Of a stretch of 64,000 nt of DNA, positions 1-18,892 are shown piece by piece. Source of the DNA: Nymphaea colorata (Eukaryota; Streptophyta; Magnoliopsida; Nymphaeales; Nymphaeaceae); the NCBI RefSeq assembly GCF_008831285.2, contig NC_045138.2, forward strand, positions 26,817,934-26,881,933. The letters run 5' to 3'. Both the position numbers and the translations under genes were made by a program. Numbering within the stretch: position 1 is the stretch's first letter; each line of letters starts with the position of its first letter. The notes under the pieces are model-generated. The model worked only from the letters and a program-made list of their open reading frames with translations. It searched no databases and had not been told where the DNA came from.

Positions 1-2568
1 TGAATTGGATACTCAACCGAACCGTTTTGAAAATCGAATGTGGAAAGAAATTTAAAATCGGATTATATTTGGATTTAAGAAATAACATTAAATATCTCAC
101 TCAATTTATATTTGAATTCAGACCAGATTTAGCTTTAAATAAATATCATACATCCAATGCTTGTACTATTTGAAGATAGACCACCCAATTCAAAATTCAG
201 ATTAGAATTGTGAAATTTGATTTCAAATTCAAAATTTGCATTCAAATCTGAATTCAAATATATATAAATATATATCTAAAAAACCAAATATAATTAAGGA
301 TATATCCGATTCAAATTGAATTCATTGACATCGATTAGCTTCTCTCTCTCGTTGTCACCCTCCTATCCATTATTCCATTGCTTGTCTTCTACTTCCTCCT
401 GTTCCTTTTGTTAAATTTTATGAAATTGGTTGTCGCACCAATTTTTTTATTCAATGCATCTTCAATTTGATCAGCGAAAGCTTCGTTTAAAAAAAAAAAT
501 AAAAACAATAAGGCCAGCTATACTTTCGCTCGGCTAGCTTTCTTTGAATTTATGTGGTTGGAAAAGGGCATCCCGTCCTTACATGTTGGTACCGTTGACC
601 AACGTGTGGTCGGAGTGCAGCCAGACCTGGTTCTCATTGACCAGGACGTTGACGGGACCAGTTTAGTTAAGCACGGTCCATCAGCCTGTCCTGTCAAGCC
701 TAGCTCGAGCTGTCGTCAGCCAGGTTTGAATAGGCCAGGCCGAGAGCGCTATCAGAGCTAGAAATTTTTAGCTGAGGAACACACGAGTCGCATTGACATA
801 TAATCGTAATGTCATTTTTGAATTCTTTTAGCAGACATCCTTTATCTCCGCCACCAAATGGGAAACAAATTAACCAAATGGGAAACAAATTAAAGGGACT
901 CGAAACAGTTCAACTCCAGAGAGATTCGAACTTAGAATTTCAACCCATTAAATTTGACTATTTGGTGTGTATGCATGTATATTTAGCATGAAACATTCTT
1001 GTCACGCTTTGTTGAATTCAAGGCAACGATTTTTACTTACTCAAAGGCAATAAATGTCATCACTGCCATCATCACGTTCATCTATCTCAGATCTTGGTCA
1101 ACATATATGATCTTGAGGATCTTTTGGTAATGAAATATTTTCTTCCTTCTTTTGCTCAGTTACATCTCTTCATGTAAAACTGAGTATATAATTCAAACTC
1201 TACATAATTTATATTTTGGTGACCCCGAGGCTATCCTACCATTCAAACAAAGAGTAGAGTTACATATGTGTGGGCCCCTGTGGACAATAGGCTCGAAGTA
1301 GAGCCACATGCCCCTCAAAGTTTTTTTTTTTTTTTTTCAAAGAAATATTTTTATATATTTGTTATGTTATGTATATGAGCGTCCCTTTAACATTAAAATC
1401 CATAAATAATGTCTCTTGTAGAAAGTTTTTCTCTCTTTGCTAGTTTTGAGCAAAGAGTGGGTCCAACAAATTATTTGGCTCGGGCTCGACCCGTTGCGCA
1501 GCCCTAGCTTTCTACTAACATGTGTAATACCATTTAGCAATAGGGGTGAACGAGTTCGAGCCGAATCATTCGCTTAACGAGTCGAGCTTAAGTTCATGAG
1601 TCGACTCGTTCAAATAATCGAGTTGAGTTCCAGCTCAACACATAATTGTCGTCAAGTTCGAGCTTTAATCGAGTTTGTCGAGCTTTAATCAAGTTTGTCG
1701 AGCCTTAATTAAGTTGATATATTCAAACAAGTTTACGAGCCTTAATCGAGTCAAGCTCGAGCTCAACACGTAACGATGAATATCAATTCTATTGAAACGA
1801 GTTTGTCGAGCCTTAATCAAGTCTATCTCGAGCTCAACACGTAACTGTGGAATCAAGCTTGAGCTGCTTCCGTCGAGTATTTTTGAGCTCAAGCCGAGTC
1901 AAGCTCAAGGTTTCATTAGTCGAGCCGAGGTCAAGCTGAAGGTGGACTCGGCTCCTGTTCATCCCTATTCAGTGGACCCACTTTCAAGGCCTACTATGTT
2001 GCGTTCCAGCAAAGGGAGCGGGTTTTTAAGCATGCCCCTCTTATGTTATGGCCATCATTCAACGTGGCCTTGGTAGGTATGTGATTTAGAATTGAGGCAA
2101 TTTAGGAAACGATTACTGTGGCTTTACTTAAAAAAAATTACAAAAGGTGCTATCAAACAATTATAAGTAACAAGCAGGCCCTAATATGAAATTTTTCCAA
2201 TTATTGGAAAAGCGTCGCTTTACCAGGCAGCTTCTATCACTTTTGGAGTAATAGTTGAATCCGTAAAGAAATAAACAAAGCAAAAAATAAAAATTTTAAA
2301 AGCGGAATGAAGGGGAACGGGAACTGAATGTTTGGAAAAATATTATATCACAATAAACAACAGGCAACCAATTATTGAAATTTTTTTTTTAAAAAAAAAA
2401 AAAAAAAAAAAAGAGAAGCTGCTCCCTCACCTTCCCTGGTAACCATGGTTAACCCAATCCAAACCCAATTATTAGGAACTTATTTGGATCCAAACCCAGT
2501 CCAAATGACAAGAAATTTGCTGGGTACCATGGGAACTTTTGATTTGGATCCGGATTTTGTCTGTGGGG
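1..2568. other. Intergenic, AT-rich, no gene seen
   Basis: No coding region could be supported here. The left end (about 60-310) is rich in short repeats of the AAATTTGAATTC kind. A 20-bp unit is duplicated in tandem near 855-894. There is a T run at 1321-1338 and a T10/A22 run at 2381-2412. A GTCGAG-rich degenerate repeat at 1543-1960 is listed separately. The short open frame at 552-761 matches nothing I recognise and is probably chance. Confidence 0.7.
1543..1960. repeat. Degenerate GTCGAG/GAGCTC-rich tandem repeat
   Basis: The words GAGTCGAGC, GAGCTTTAATC and GTTTGTCGAGC recur many times with small changes, in loosely tandem order. The sentence-like block 'GAGCC/TTTAATCAAG' comes back four to five times between 1650 and 1830. 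The same vocabulary appears in a short stretch near 22990-23100 (GAGTCGAGCCAAGC). This type of low-complexity GAG/CTC repeat is common between plant genes and often marks old, decayed repeat families. No open frame or terminal repeat is seen. Confidence 0.6.
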
Positions 2569-2578
2569 ATATAAAGAA
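2569..2578 (+). promoter_or_regulatory. TATA-like box, candidate bHLH promoter
   Basis: GATATAAAGA lies about 265 bp before the bHLH start codon. If used, transcription would begin near 2600 and leave a leader of about 230 nt containing a short CT tract (2790-2804) and two upstream ATGs. The position is plausible but rests on the motif alone. Confidence 0.35.
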
Positions 2579-2646
2579 TGCGGGCGAAGAGAAGAGACCA
2601 GTAGACGACAAACCAGATTCTCTGCTCTCAATCTCAGCCAACGACT

Positions 2647-2834
2647 TTGACCCTTACTTTTCCACGCCGTCTCCCTCCTCCGATAAAAGTTGAAAGGGAA
2701 AGGGATGAATCAAAAGGTTTCCTCCCGCCATTTCAGGCTTTCTATTCTCCTTCTTCTTCAGTACCCAACCGGACGCCTCCCCAAGTTCCTCTCTCTCTCT
2801 CTCTGACGGTGTGTGAGGAAGGAGGTGAAGGCAA

Positions 2835-2856
<22 letters not shown>
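2647..2856 (+). other. Possible upstream ORFs in the bHLH leader
   Basis: An ATG at 2647 opens a 69-codon frame ending at 2856, which is 21 bases past the main start at 2835 and in a different frame. A second upstream ATG at 2705 gives 33 codons ending at 2806. If the leader starts near 2600, both would precede the main start and could lower its translation. Neither peptide is recognisable. They may be meaningless if transcription starts further downstream. Confidence 0.3.
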
Positions 2857-8213
<5,357 letters not shown>

Positions 8214-10921
8214 GAGGGCACTATCTGCAGTACGACGGCTTCTTTTCCTAGCTTTTGAAACTTCTTTCTGTGCTTTCCCACATCGTTTCCTTCCTCGTGA
8301 GCCGCCAACTCTCTTCTCGCACATAGAGGGACCTACGTTGCCTCCGTTTGCGTGAAAATCTCTTGGCTCCTTCCTTCTCCTTTCTCCAGATTCTTTTTTC
8401 TTTTTCCTCCATTCAATAAGGAAAGTACCTAGGCTACGTAGGTCCTTTTTTAGGCGACGAGATTGACTGGCATTTTGCATGAATTAGAACTTATACTTTC
8501 GTCAGAGGCATTCATTAAGAAGCATGATTTTGTTGAGAGATGTATCATGTATGCACACCAACTACCCGATTCTTCCTTTGGTTTGAGTTCCAACTCCAAG
8601 TTTGCTGCTAAATCATTGCCATGGACGGTTGATTCAGATCTGTTAGTTACAAAAAGAGGTTTATATGGTGCATTAATATGGTTTCACATCTGAGGATCCT
8701 TTATTTATAGCAGTGGTAGCTGGTCCTTGCATGTCAGAGTCTGGAAACACTACCATTCTATGAATCAGATGCATTTGTGGTTCTTTTATATGGTAAAAAT
8801 TGATGTACTTTGTACTTATTAGTTGTGAATGTCAATAGTTGTGAATGTCAAGGAAGGAGATACAGATGAGTGAGTACGTGCAATTTTTTCTTTTTCTTTC
8901 TCATATTTGTTGGTAACATACATAAAACTCGGTAGTGGTGCTTGAGAAGGTCAGTATATAGCAATGTACATTAAGTTATTAACCGATATCTACGGTACCA
9001 ACTTTTTTTGGCAATATTAGATCATGACGCCTACCACATGTCATGCACAATGATTTAAGGTGACGTTGGCTTTTGTCGTTTAGACAATTCAGCTCAAACA
9101 ATTGGTTGCTGGGATCCAAGAAACAGAGACCCATGTAAAGGGACCTCACTCCCAACTATATTTTCATAATGTCCTGATGATCTTCCAAGTCAATCTTGGT
9201 TGCCAGAAGTTGAACAACAATTTCATACAAAATGGACCAAAAGTCCCGCCTATTCAAACTCTTGGTGACGGTAGATTTTCAAAATATTGGATCACATGCC
9301 CTAGGGGAGCTATAGGGCATAGCTCAAACAATTAGACTGAGATGTATTATTTGGCGTGTCTGTAACAATTTGACCAACTTCTACGCTCAAGCTTTTGGTT
9401 CGGTGGATCCTAACCCGCCCCCTAGCAATTTCGGTTTCAACTCCAAAAAGATTAGGAAACATGACAACCATCTATTTAATAACCTCCTTTAAGTCCTTAA
9501 AGATCATTCATAATATTGGGACTAAATTTTTTGGGTGTTACGTATCTCCACTTCAACTCGTGGATGTTATATTCCTGCACAATGAAAGGGGATGGGTCTC
9601 TACGTGTTATAAAACATGAAGATCTCACCGCCTGGCATCGACGCAACTATACATCTTAAAGACAAATGAAAGGACTCTCGCTCGAGTGATGAAATTAATC
9701 CTCCTCCTCACCCAAAATAGTGGATCACACTTATTCTATTCTTTATTCTTGATATATTGAACCCAAAATTGAGGTCCAATAAAGACCAAGGTTCCCGGAA
9801 TTTAGCTGAGCATGAACCAATTCCAGATCCGAATTGATACTTCCTGGTTCTGGGCAAGAAATGGGTCCGGTCAGTTATATGGGTCAGGCTATAAGGAGCG
9901 ATTGTAAATCTCTGAATCTTAATTATATGGTTACCTGATAATTCGGTGTTCAAAGTTTCAGGTGAGCCCTGTTTTGGATAGAATTTTTTCCTTTTTGTCA
10001 TCACGCAAACGGTCGTCAGTCAGCCTTCTGTTTGATTGTTAATTACGTCAATCCGATCGTGTCGTTTCCTCTCTGATTTAGATCAGACCTTTTTGCAAGG
10101 CGGGATCTTAATGTGGATCTTAATTAGGTTCTACATGAGTTCTCTAATTTGATGAACTGGTTCAGATTTTTTGTCACATAGATCCAGGTACTTGAGATCC
10201 TTGGCTCTCAACCATACTCTTAAGCATATGTCATTGTTTTGTGCATCTACCCCAAAAATTTGTTGGCTTCATTGGATACTTTAACAAATTTTTTGGGAGG
10301 TGTCTAATGAATCAAACAAATTTTTGGGGCCCATGTATAAAACAGTAAGGTACTGGTTCCAAACAACTTTTAGGATTGTTATTCTGCTCTTGCATATACT
10401 TATGCAGAACCATAATTTGGAGTTTTACCTTCTTAAACAAATGCTTAAGTTATGATCCAGCTCTCACCAATCTCTAAATTTATGTTTTCTCAAACACTAA
10501 TAGTAATGAGTTTGCCTCTTTAGTCCTATCATTACTTTTGTCTGGCTTCTCTTCTCCTTGCAGGCCATATCATATCAGTACCTTTGACTATCTCCAATGC
10601 CTTGACCTTTTATCGATCTTACCAATGCAAGTTGGTTTTCTTTGCCACAGTTTGACCATCCCTCTACTTGCCTGCTCCTTGTATTTACCCCTTCACACTT
10701 TAATTCTCGGCTTTGGCTGTATTCTTGGTGGTCGTGGCTTATTAGTTGTTAGTGGCCGATTTAGGAAGAGTCCAACAACAGGATGTTCAGAGATACTGCC
10801 GTTCTCTACTGCCGTATCAGCAGACCCAGTTCACTACTTGTGAAAGCTGGCGTTAATAATGCACTCCACGGTCAGCATTTGTCTTGGGCCATGGCCTAGC
10901 TTCTCTTTCTTTCTCTCTCTC

Positions 10922-11000
<79 letters not shown>

Positions 11001-12385
11001 CCACTACTTCTTCTTGATTCGGTGGCTTCTTTATCTACTTTGTTTTCTTCACTTTTTTGCTGACACTTGGTTTTCTTAGTGACTACTCGGCACTCAATTT
11101 TGTTAACGAATTCTTATTTTGTCGTCAAATATTAATAATGATGGTACTAGTACTCATATTCTTCCCTATATAGTAGGCTGTTGACATCTCCATGGCTATA
11201 CATATGTCCCATCTTCTGTTTGTATTTTCTAAATCAGTCTGCGTTAAGTTGTTGCTTTCATCTTAGTGAAATGACATAACTGACTTTTGAAAAAGAGGAA
11301 TTTAAAACTAAATCAATGTAGTTCTAAAAAGTAAGTTTGAAAACGACATAAACTCATTTTATTGATCGTGTATATATATATACATCATCACCACCACCAC
11401 CATCATCGTTCTCATTCTCTTCAAAGCTTTTAGTACTCATACATAAGAAGAAGTTATATACATGCATTTGGTATTCAATGCTTGGCCTTAACCAAGCCAA
11501 TGGAAATTCAATCCTAGATTACTTAAGAAAATAAATTGCAAAAAAGAATTTCTGTTTCTCAGCGTCACCTTGTTGTGTTCTATACAGCCTCTCACACTCC
11601 ATTAGCTTCAATGTAAAACCTCAACCATTAAACATGGTTCAGACCTGCTAGAGAACTAGTGGATCCATCTACTGGAAAAACATTGTGAGTCACTAAAGTT
11701 AAATATGGAAACTATGGCAAAAATTAAGTTACCTTGCAACAGACAAAAAAAAGTTAACAGAGATAAATGCGTCGTCTAAATCAAAGAAGATAATGATGAA
11801 AATCAAGATATACTATAGAACTGGGGACAACGATATCTTGATTGTATTAAATAACATATTGGTTAAACACTTGCTTACAGTAACAGGAAAACATTGTGTT
11901 AATGAGAGATGTTAGGATGTAGGTTCTCTTACACTGCAACACTTTTAGATTCTGCTCAAGGGACAGAACATCTTGACCGCCCAATGGTACAAGAGAAACA
12001 TGGAAAACAGGGACTCTGTGATTAGTGATTCAAAGTTTTTGTTCTCTTTAGAAAGAAAGAATACAACATGTGGCCTTTGTATTCTTTCTGAGCTGAAGTA
12101 AGATTGAAGCATAGCCCTTGCAGCTTTGGTGTGAAAGATCATACTCTCAACTAGAGTGAGAAATTCCATTTCTAGTCGCTTCAAAAGTCATGACCTGTTT
12201 TACTTCTCTTGCACATGAAAATAAAGGCAAAGGCATTCGTCTACCATACTCAGAAAAAGCATATGCACTAACCTTATTGGCCTTCAACTTTTCATTCGCT
12301 TTTTTTATATCAATAGTTTAATTGCATCTTAATATAAACATAGTTTACTCAACAGAGTTTATTGGGACAAAGGGAATGCATGGCC
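8214..12385. other. Intergenic between convergent bHLH and LBD genes
   Basis: The bHLH gene (+) and the LBD gene (-) converge on this 4.2-kb stretch, so it should hold both 3' ends. I see no supported gene in it. Short open frames at 8463-8693, 9102-9335, 9395-9619, 9708-10004 (-), 10538-10843 and 11945-12184 (-) show no recognisable motif. The last, on the LBD strand and just downstream of its stop, may simply be 3' transcript. Confidence 0.6.
10908..10998. repeat. (CT)n(AT)n(T)n compound microsatellite
   Basis: A short CT tract (about 10908-10922) runs into about 56 bases of AT (10925-10980) and then T18 (10981-10998). It is intergenic. Confidence 0.9.
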
Positions 12386-13588
12386 CTATTTAGCAAGAAT
12401 TGAAGGCTGTAGAGACTTGAGTTCTTCCTCAGGCACATGATCTGCTGATTGCACTTCCTTGAATGAAGATTCAGCACTGCATTCCAAAGGTAACAACTCT
12501 ATTAGATGATCAAGAGCTTGTTGGAGAAAACTACAGGAAGGAAGCAGCATTGCACTTCTAATTAACTGCCATATGCCCAAAATATCTTTTTACATTAAAC
12601 CATGATACGTACACTTTCATACAGTCTGTCCTACAAGAAACTTGAAACCTCACGTACAGATAATGTTCTTCTCGTTTACATGGATGTATGAATTATGTAT
12701 GTCCTCGTTCTTTGAAACTGGTTTTTGATTAGTAACAGCCAAAAATCAGTTAATCAAAGTTCATTTCAATATGATGGCACATTTTATTTATCAAATCCTG
12801 GATAAAATGAATGTTGATGAATTTCATTTTGCTTTAAAAACTTTGCAATATATTTCAGCTATTAATTTGGAGCATTTGACCTACTGCATGGGAATAGAAT
12901 AATTGCCAGCAGAAATAAATTACCTGGATTCATAAGCATCTTTGTAATCATTGATGTCATCCTTGGCATCGAAAAAGAATTGATCGAATGGCTTAATATC
13001 TTCATAGTCTTGGTCAGGAGTAGCCTGATAAAAACTCTGTGAATTGAAATCCTTCAAGTCAATTTCGCAAGGTATCATGGATTGTTGAAATGAAGAAGAA
13101 TTCAGATACTCCTGCGTCATGTGGCCATTACTATTCAATTCTATGACATCACCGTACTCTGTTGCCTGATAGCAGCTCTCTCCAATAAAGGATGTCATCT
13201 GCTGCCTCTGATGATGCTCCTTTCTCGCCTGGAAATCTGACTGTTGCTGATAAAATAGGATCTGACACTTAACCAAATTGAGCTCCCTCTGTGTGTACTC
13301 TATCTCCCTCTGTAGCCTGACAATGACTCCAAGGCAGCCATATACTGGGTCTCTTTCCCTGGCATTGGCTTGATATATGATAGCCTTCATTGCCTCTGAT
13401 TTTTGGGATTCATGTAGTCTCTGCAGATGCTTCTGAACATTACTTACCCCAAAGAGACGATGGACGTTCAGGAATTGCTTTAATCGATCTGGTGGAAAAT
13501 ATGGCGCCATTGCACAATCATCATGGCATCTTCTTCTTTGGTATTTGCATGATGCACAAGCTTGACTTGTCCCACCTTTAACTGTCAT
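12386..13588 (-). CDS. LOB-domain protein, class I, LBD22/LBD27-like
   Basis: Plant-specific nuclear DNA-binding protein. Coding exons on the minus strand: 13588-12924 and 12530-12386; 269 aa. The protein starts MTVKGGTSQACASCKYQ, the start style of the LBD22/LBD27 group. Zinc-binding C-block: Cys11, Cys14, Cys21, Cys25 (CX2CX6CX3C). A GAS-type block with HRLFGVSNV follows (about 36-57). V82, I89, I96 and L103 form a leucine-zipper-like heptad, which marks class I and suggests dimers. Exon 2 supplies FLQQALDHLIELLPLEC. An upstream in-frame ATG at 13750 would add 54 hydrophobic residues unlike the family; a good 80-nt leader intron removes that stretch, so I prefer 13588. LBD27 acts in pollen asymmetric division and polarity; transferring that role here is inference. 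The gene is divergent from the HSP60 gene, with start codons 2.65 kb apart. Confidence 0.87.
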
Positions 13589-13595
13589 ATTAAAC

Positions 13596-13675
13596 CTGAT
13601 GTTCAAATGCCAACAAGAGAATAATGACTCAGAAGATTGGAGGAGACAGAAAAATTGAAAAATGAAGAAACTTAC
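13596..13675 (-). other. Probable 5'-leader intron of the LBD gene
   Basis: On the minus strand the sequence reads CTCTCAT|GTAAGT at 13675 and ACATCAG|GTTTAAT at 13596, which gives an 80-nt intron ending 7 bases before the chosen start codon. Removing it breaks the longer upstream open frame. A CT-rich leader follows upstream (about 13730-13810). Confidence 0.55.
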
Positions 13676-16234
13676 ATGAGAGAAGAGGTTTGTGGAAGTA
13701 AGGCAATCATAAAAGAAGAGAAGATGAAGATGGAGGACAAATTTTTTCATCAGAAGACAGGAATGAAAGTGAGGAAAGAATATGAAGAGAGATAGAGAGA
13801 GATGCTAAATTTGGATCATAACCAAATTATTATGTTACTTTTGAATTTAAATGGTTGACGCTTTCTGATGATACGCGTCCAAGATTGGATGCAGAAGAGG
13901 AAACGGGCCTCCGATTCAGGAGGAGAAGCCTGCACGAAAGTTTCTAGAGTCAGAGTAACAGATAGAAGATCACAGTGGTGCAAGGATATCAAAGAAAAAC
14001 TGGTGAAAATATTGAAAATTTGTAAATATTTGCTTGCCATCTTTTGGCATTCATACCCTTCAAGGAGATGTGGAATTACAAAACCCTGTCTGGGAAAGCT
14101 TTAGAAGAAAAAATACAATCTAGAAGTTATTGCACTCGATCTCTTACTCAGAAAAATGTAAAGATGAATCAATTATGTAAAAGAATCCCAGAAATCTCGT
14201 GCACTTTAATTTTGTTTTGGATTAAGCTGAAAGTCAACTAAGCTTCACTTTTTACTTTTTAGTAAGGATGATCAGTTGGTTCTTGCCACTAGTTAATTAA
14301 ACAGTGAATCTTTTTCACTTTGTTGGTTGGTAGCTGACATGTGGAGTTTCCATTCCTCAGAGTAGCACCTTGTACTCGTAAAGAGAGAGAGAGAGAGAGA
14401 AAAAGAGAGAGGGAGAGAGAACACTTTCATTCAACAATGCCAAATTAGCCATTATGGCTTAATTAATTAATTAAATTCGATGAAGCGACACAAGCATCTG
14501 GGGGACAAGAAAGAAAGAAGCGAGTTCATCAAATGGCATATATTTTTCAAACAACATAAACTCTTTCTCATTCTGGTGAACGTATGACTACGATAACCAG
14601 CTTAGTGGAAAAGGAAGATGCATTTATCTTGAACCTGCAAATTTCACGATGAATTTGTCCATCACAGTAAGGCAAGAATGGATCATGTGTAAATTCCTTA
14701 AAGACAGGTATGAATATAGAAAAAGAAGACTATCTTTTTTTTTAGGAGATAATTAGAAGATAAATCTTTTGTCCCGATTTCCAAAATAGAACTCTCATTT
14801 TTTCAAGTTATTAGCTCTGGTGGCAAGTTTTCCGAAAAAACTGAATAGAGATCTGAAATTAATTGACTTCAATTATCATGGAAAACATATACGTGATTTT
14901 TTTTTTTTTGTTTATCAGGATGACCATTTATTTATTCACATTTAAAAGTACATAACAAGGCTGAGCTATTTAACCCAATTTGATCGGACTGTGTATCAAT
15001 GGATCTGGATCGGGTCTAAATCTGATGCAGTTAATAAGGAGAGTTGTTCTCCGATGCAACTGTGCTGGGACATGAGGCTCCCTACCCTTTTACTATGGAA
15101 GAATAAAGAAGTCAGGAGAATCTCTATCAGAAACTTGCTATATATCAAAAGATGCACGACCATACAAAGTTTCAGGTTAATTACTCCCATTGTTTAAGGG
15201 ACCGGAGCAAGGGAAGGCAAGATATTGGAAACGAAATTAAATATATACATAAATCAGGAACTAATCATTCATCGATCCCAACTAACAAAATAAGAATTTG
15301 ACTCGCTTGTCTTGAAAATCAGGCTGTAGGATGAACAAGATAATTGCCTTAATAAAGATAATTACTTTTTAAACAGATAAATATGAAATAATAATATTTT
15401 TTCTCAGTTAATAAATATCTTCTTAACTCAATGTCAACTCATCTCATATCCAAAAACAAATTAGGAAAGAATTACAAACTCTATGAACCTCACTTTAGAT
15501 AATCAGTGGTGATTTGTCTTATAAAAGGCCATACTGACTACATGGCAGTGGTAATTGCAGCTGAAGTTTCATAGACTTCAACTTCCTTCTGCAAACCAAA
15601 GCAAAGTGTATCTCTGAGAGTTGGAGAAGTGCAAGCTTTACCACTGCTAATCAGGGTTCAAAACGAAGTGTTCCTTGGACTTGTTGAAGAAAAAAAAGGG
15701 TGCTGTGATATTTAAATTCATTACACGTCTCCTGATAGAAAGAAAACTCTTCAATTGTGCTAACACCTTGAGTTCAAGCTACGTTAAGTATTAAATGAAA
15801 TGGTGCTCTTAGAAATGCAAATGGGTCGGTCATACATGAGGCAGCTAGATAAAGGTTGGGACAAAATGGAACCAAGACGAAGACGAGCCAAAGATAAGAG
15901 GACCATCAGAACTTGGATGCAACCTACCACATCAGGAATCTTCATGTTTCATTTCTGAATGCGATCGATATCGTACTTTGCAGGTGTAGCAGAGTCGAGG
16001 AACGACATCAAAGATGTTTTTGTTCATTAATTTGAAGCCCGCGGCCAGGCCACATGACCAAACAACTGTACTGACTTTACTAAGTTGACTAGAGCCTAAC
16101 TAAAAGATATCTTGGTTCTAACACTGAGGCTCTTCTCTCGAACCTTCGGTGCCCTTAAACCCTTCCTCCCTTCGTCTTAAACCCTGTACCGCGCTCTTCC
16201 CATTCCACGGGTTGAGAAGACAGAGAGAGAAAGT
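13676..16234. other. Divergent promoter region of LBD and HSP60 genes
   Basis: This stretch of about 2.5 kb separates two divergently transcribed genes, so it should hold both promoters. It has a GA tract at about 14381-14420 and T/A runs near 14738 and 14896. No coding region is supported; the frame at 13868-14104 is unrecognised. The HSP60 leader probably begins near 16110 in a C- and T-rich stretch. One GAACCTTC pair at 16140-16147 resembles a minimal heat-shock half-site pair, but is too short to rely on. Confidence 0.5.
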
Positions 16235-18819
16235 ATGTATCGGCGTGCTGTTGCTTCCCTCTCGTCGGCTCTCAGGTAAGATGCTGCTCCCTCGATAATC
16301 CCATCCGTGTTTTTGTTTCATTTTCTCTATTTGATCGTATTCTGATCGGAGGTTTCTTTCTTTGCTCCATTGTGTAGGCCGCATTGGCGAAAACAGGTAC
16401 CGATATGATTCATTTTCTCTTTTGGCATCTTGGTTGGAAGTCGTTTCTGCATTTGATTTTTCCTTGCTGCTTTTCTTGTGTTCTTTTTATGTATTCATTT
16501 TGTTTTGTTATGTTTGAATTTGAATCAATCTGGAAGGTGGATAGTTCCACTTTATGGAGAAGAAATTATGCCGCAAAGGACATCAGTTATGGCGTTGGAG
16601 CGAGGGCAGCAATGCTGCAAGGAGTCCAGGAGGTCGCCGATGTCGTGAGAGTGACAATGGGTCCTAAGGTTTAGTTGTCCTCTCTTGGAGTTTTAGGTGG
16701 TGAAAATTTTATGGGCAGTTGTGAATTTGTTGCTTTTGACTCTTTTGAGGTGGATTGTGCTAATATCAGGGCAGGAACGTGATTATTGAGAGGGAAAAGG
16801 GCAGCCCGAAGGTGACCAAAGACGGCGTAACGGTTGCAAAGAGCATACAATTCAAGGACAGAGCCAAAAATGTTGGTGCTGATCTTGTTAAGCAGGTTGC
16901 AAAAGCTACAAATTCTGCTGCTGGAGATGGTATTCTTCCTTTAGGATACAATTACCTATTTGATTTGGTATTGATTAGAAGTTTCTGTTTCATCTTTGCC
17001 AAGAAAACGTTATGGTTATTGCAGACCTGATTTTGATAATATGCTGGAGTCCATTTCGTCACTTCATATATAGAGTTGCTGTTGGGATCGTAAGCACCTA
17101 AAATCGGATTAATGGGAGTAATAATTTCTTGTGGTCGTGAAGGTTAATAGGAGCACTTGCGTGATGGACCAGCATTTATCTAGCTTAGGGTTGGGCATGC
17201 TAGTGCATAGCTGAGTTTGTAATCCAAGATAATTTTTTTTTTTTTGCATTTACATTTTAGAATTGCCCAATATAAAAAAATTGCCGTGGGTATAGGCTTA
17301 GTGCAAAAATTGAAAATTGAGTAACAACTTTTGTTCACTAATCAATAAAGAAAGCATGAATAATTGATATTGACCTAAAAGATCAAACCAAGAAAAAAAC
17401 TACACATTGAAGTTTTTGAATTTTCTACTATCAAAAGTAAAACAAAATTTACAAACGGTAGAGCAAAAGCATAACCTATACATTGTTTATGAGAATGAGC
17501 TAATGGACCTAAGAATTTATTACTCGTTGAGTCATTTCTGATACAACATTCAAATCGAGTCAAAGATAACTCTAATACATACCGAGATGTGAAATGATTT
17601 GGATGATCCAGTGGATGCATCCAACAGGATTGCACAGTGAATGTGGAAAGTTGGCGTTGCACATGCACCTATACCAGTGCCTGTTGCATGTGCAACATGG
17701 GTGTGTTAAAATCCATGTTATATGTGCCACATCACTTTATTGTGCTAGAAGATAATTGGTTTATGACCTTTTATAGATCATTATTCTTCTTTCCAAGACA
17801 ATTTTTCTTGAATATTGCTTTAAAATCTCATACATGTTGTCTTCTTTGCAGGCACCACCTGTGCCACCGTCCTTACGCAGGCAATACTGGCTGAGGGAGT
17901 CAAGTCAGTGGCAGCTGGCATCAATGTCATGGACCTGCGTCATGGTATTAAGATGGCCGTTGATGCTGTCATTTCCCACCTAAAGAGCAAGGCTCTAATG
18001 ATTAGTACACCTGAGGAAATCACTCAGGTAAACTTTTTAAGTTTTAACAGAAGAAAAGCTGCTAGTTGTTTTGTAAAATTATAATTTTGTTTATTTCCTG
18101 TCAGTATGATGTATGTTAGAAGAACATTTAATTTGTGAAATGTTTCTTCTTCTTTTTTTTTTCTAAATGATATCCATTAAGCAAGCTCATCCAGAAACAC
18201 TTGAATGATCTTCTTCAAGTGGGCATATGTAGATCAATTAAATTTGTCGGGAAGATATTATCATATTAATGTACTTACCCAGTTAATTATAGTTGACGAT
18301 GAACTTATATTTTACAGCCCTGACATAGTTACTAATAACATTTTTGGCAATTTCTTGATAAGGTTTTGTCAGTTTTTTGTTTTCAAACTGCAATTTTTTT
18401 CTTGGTAAAATTTTGGAACTTCTGCAAAAGATATATGAATTGTAGAAAACTGTGACATAATACTTTAGTGTGATATTTTTCCTACAAGATGGAAAACAAG
18501 AAAACCATTCATGCAAGTTGTCCAAAATACAGAAGCATGAAAATGGAAAGCATTCACCTAACATGTATAAAGTATGATTTTATTTTTCAAACTTGCAAAA
18601 GCATCATGGTATTGTTGCATTCTAAGTCACACGGGTGCGTCAACTATGGTGGCGCATCCACACTGATGCGGGTGCGGGTGTGGCTCGACATGGCGTCAAA
18701 TGAGTTTTAGCCATTGGCCGAGTATTCATTGATATATTGATTCAAGGTAACATTAAAAAAAAAGTTTTAAAATATAGATAAATAAAATTACTTATATGAT
18801 AAATAACATATATACGTAT

Positions 18820-18892
<73 letters not shown>

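Noticed and set aside
11945-12184. 79-codon minus-strand frame downstream of the LBD gene
   Set aside because: There are no recognisable motifs. It lies past the LBD stop and may be 3' transcript or chance.
12920-13750. Longer LBD protein starting at 13750
   Set aside because: The extra 54 residues are hydrophobic and unlike any LOB protein, and a good leader intron (13596-13675) removes them. The family start MTVKGG at 13588 fits better.
16140-16147. Heat-shock element in the HSP60 leader
   Set aside because: Only one GAA/TTC pair is present; a functional element usually needs three or more alternating units.
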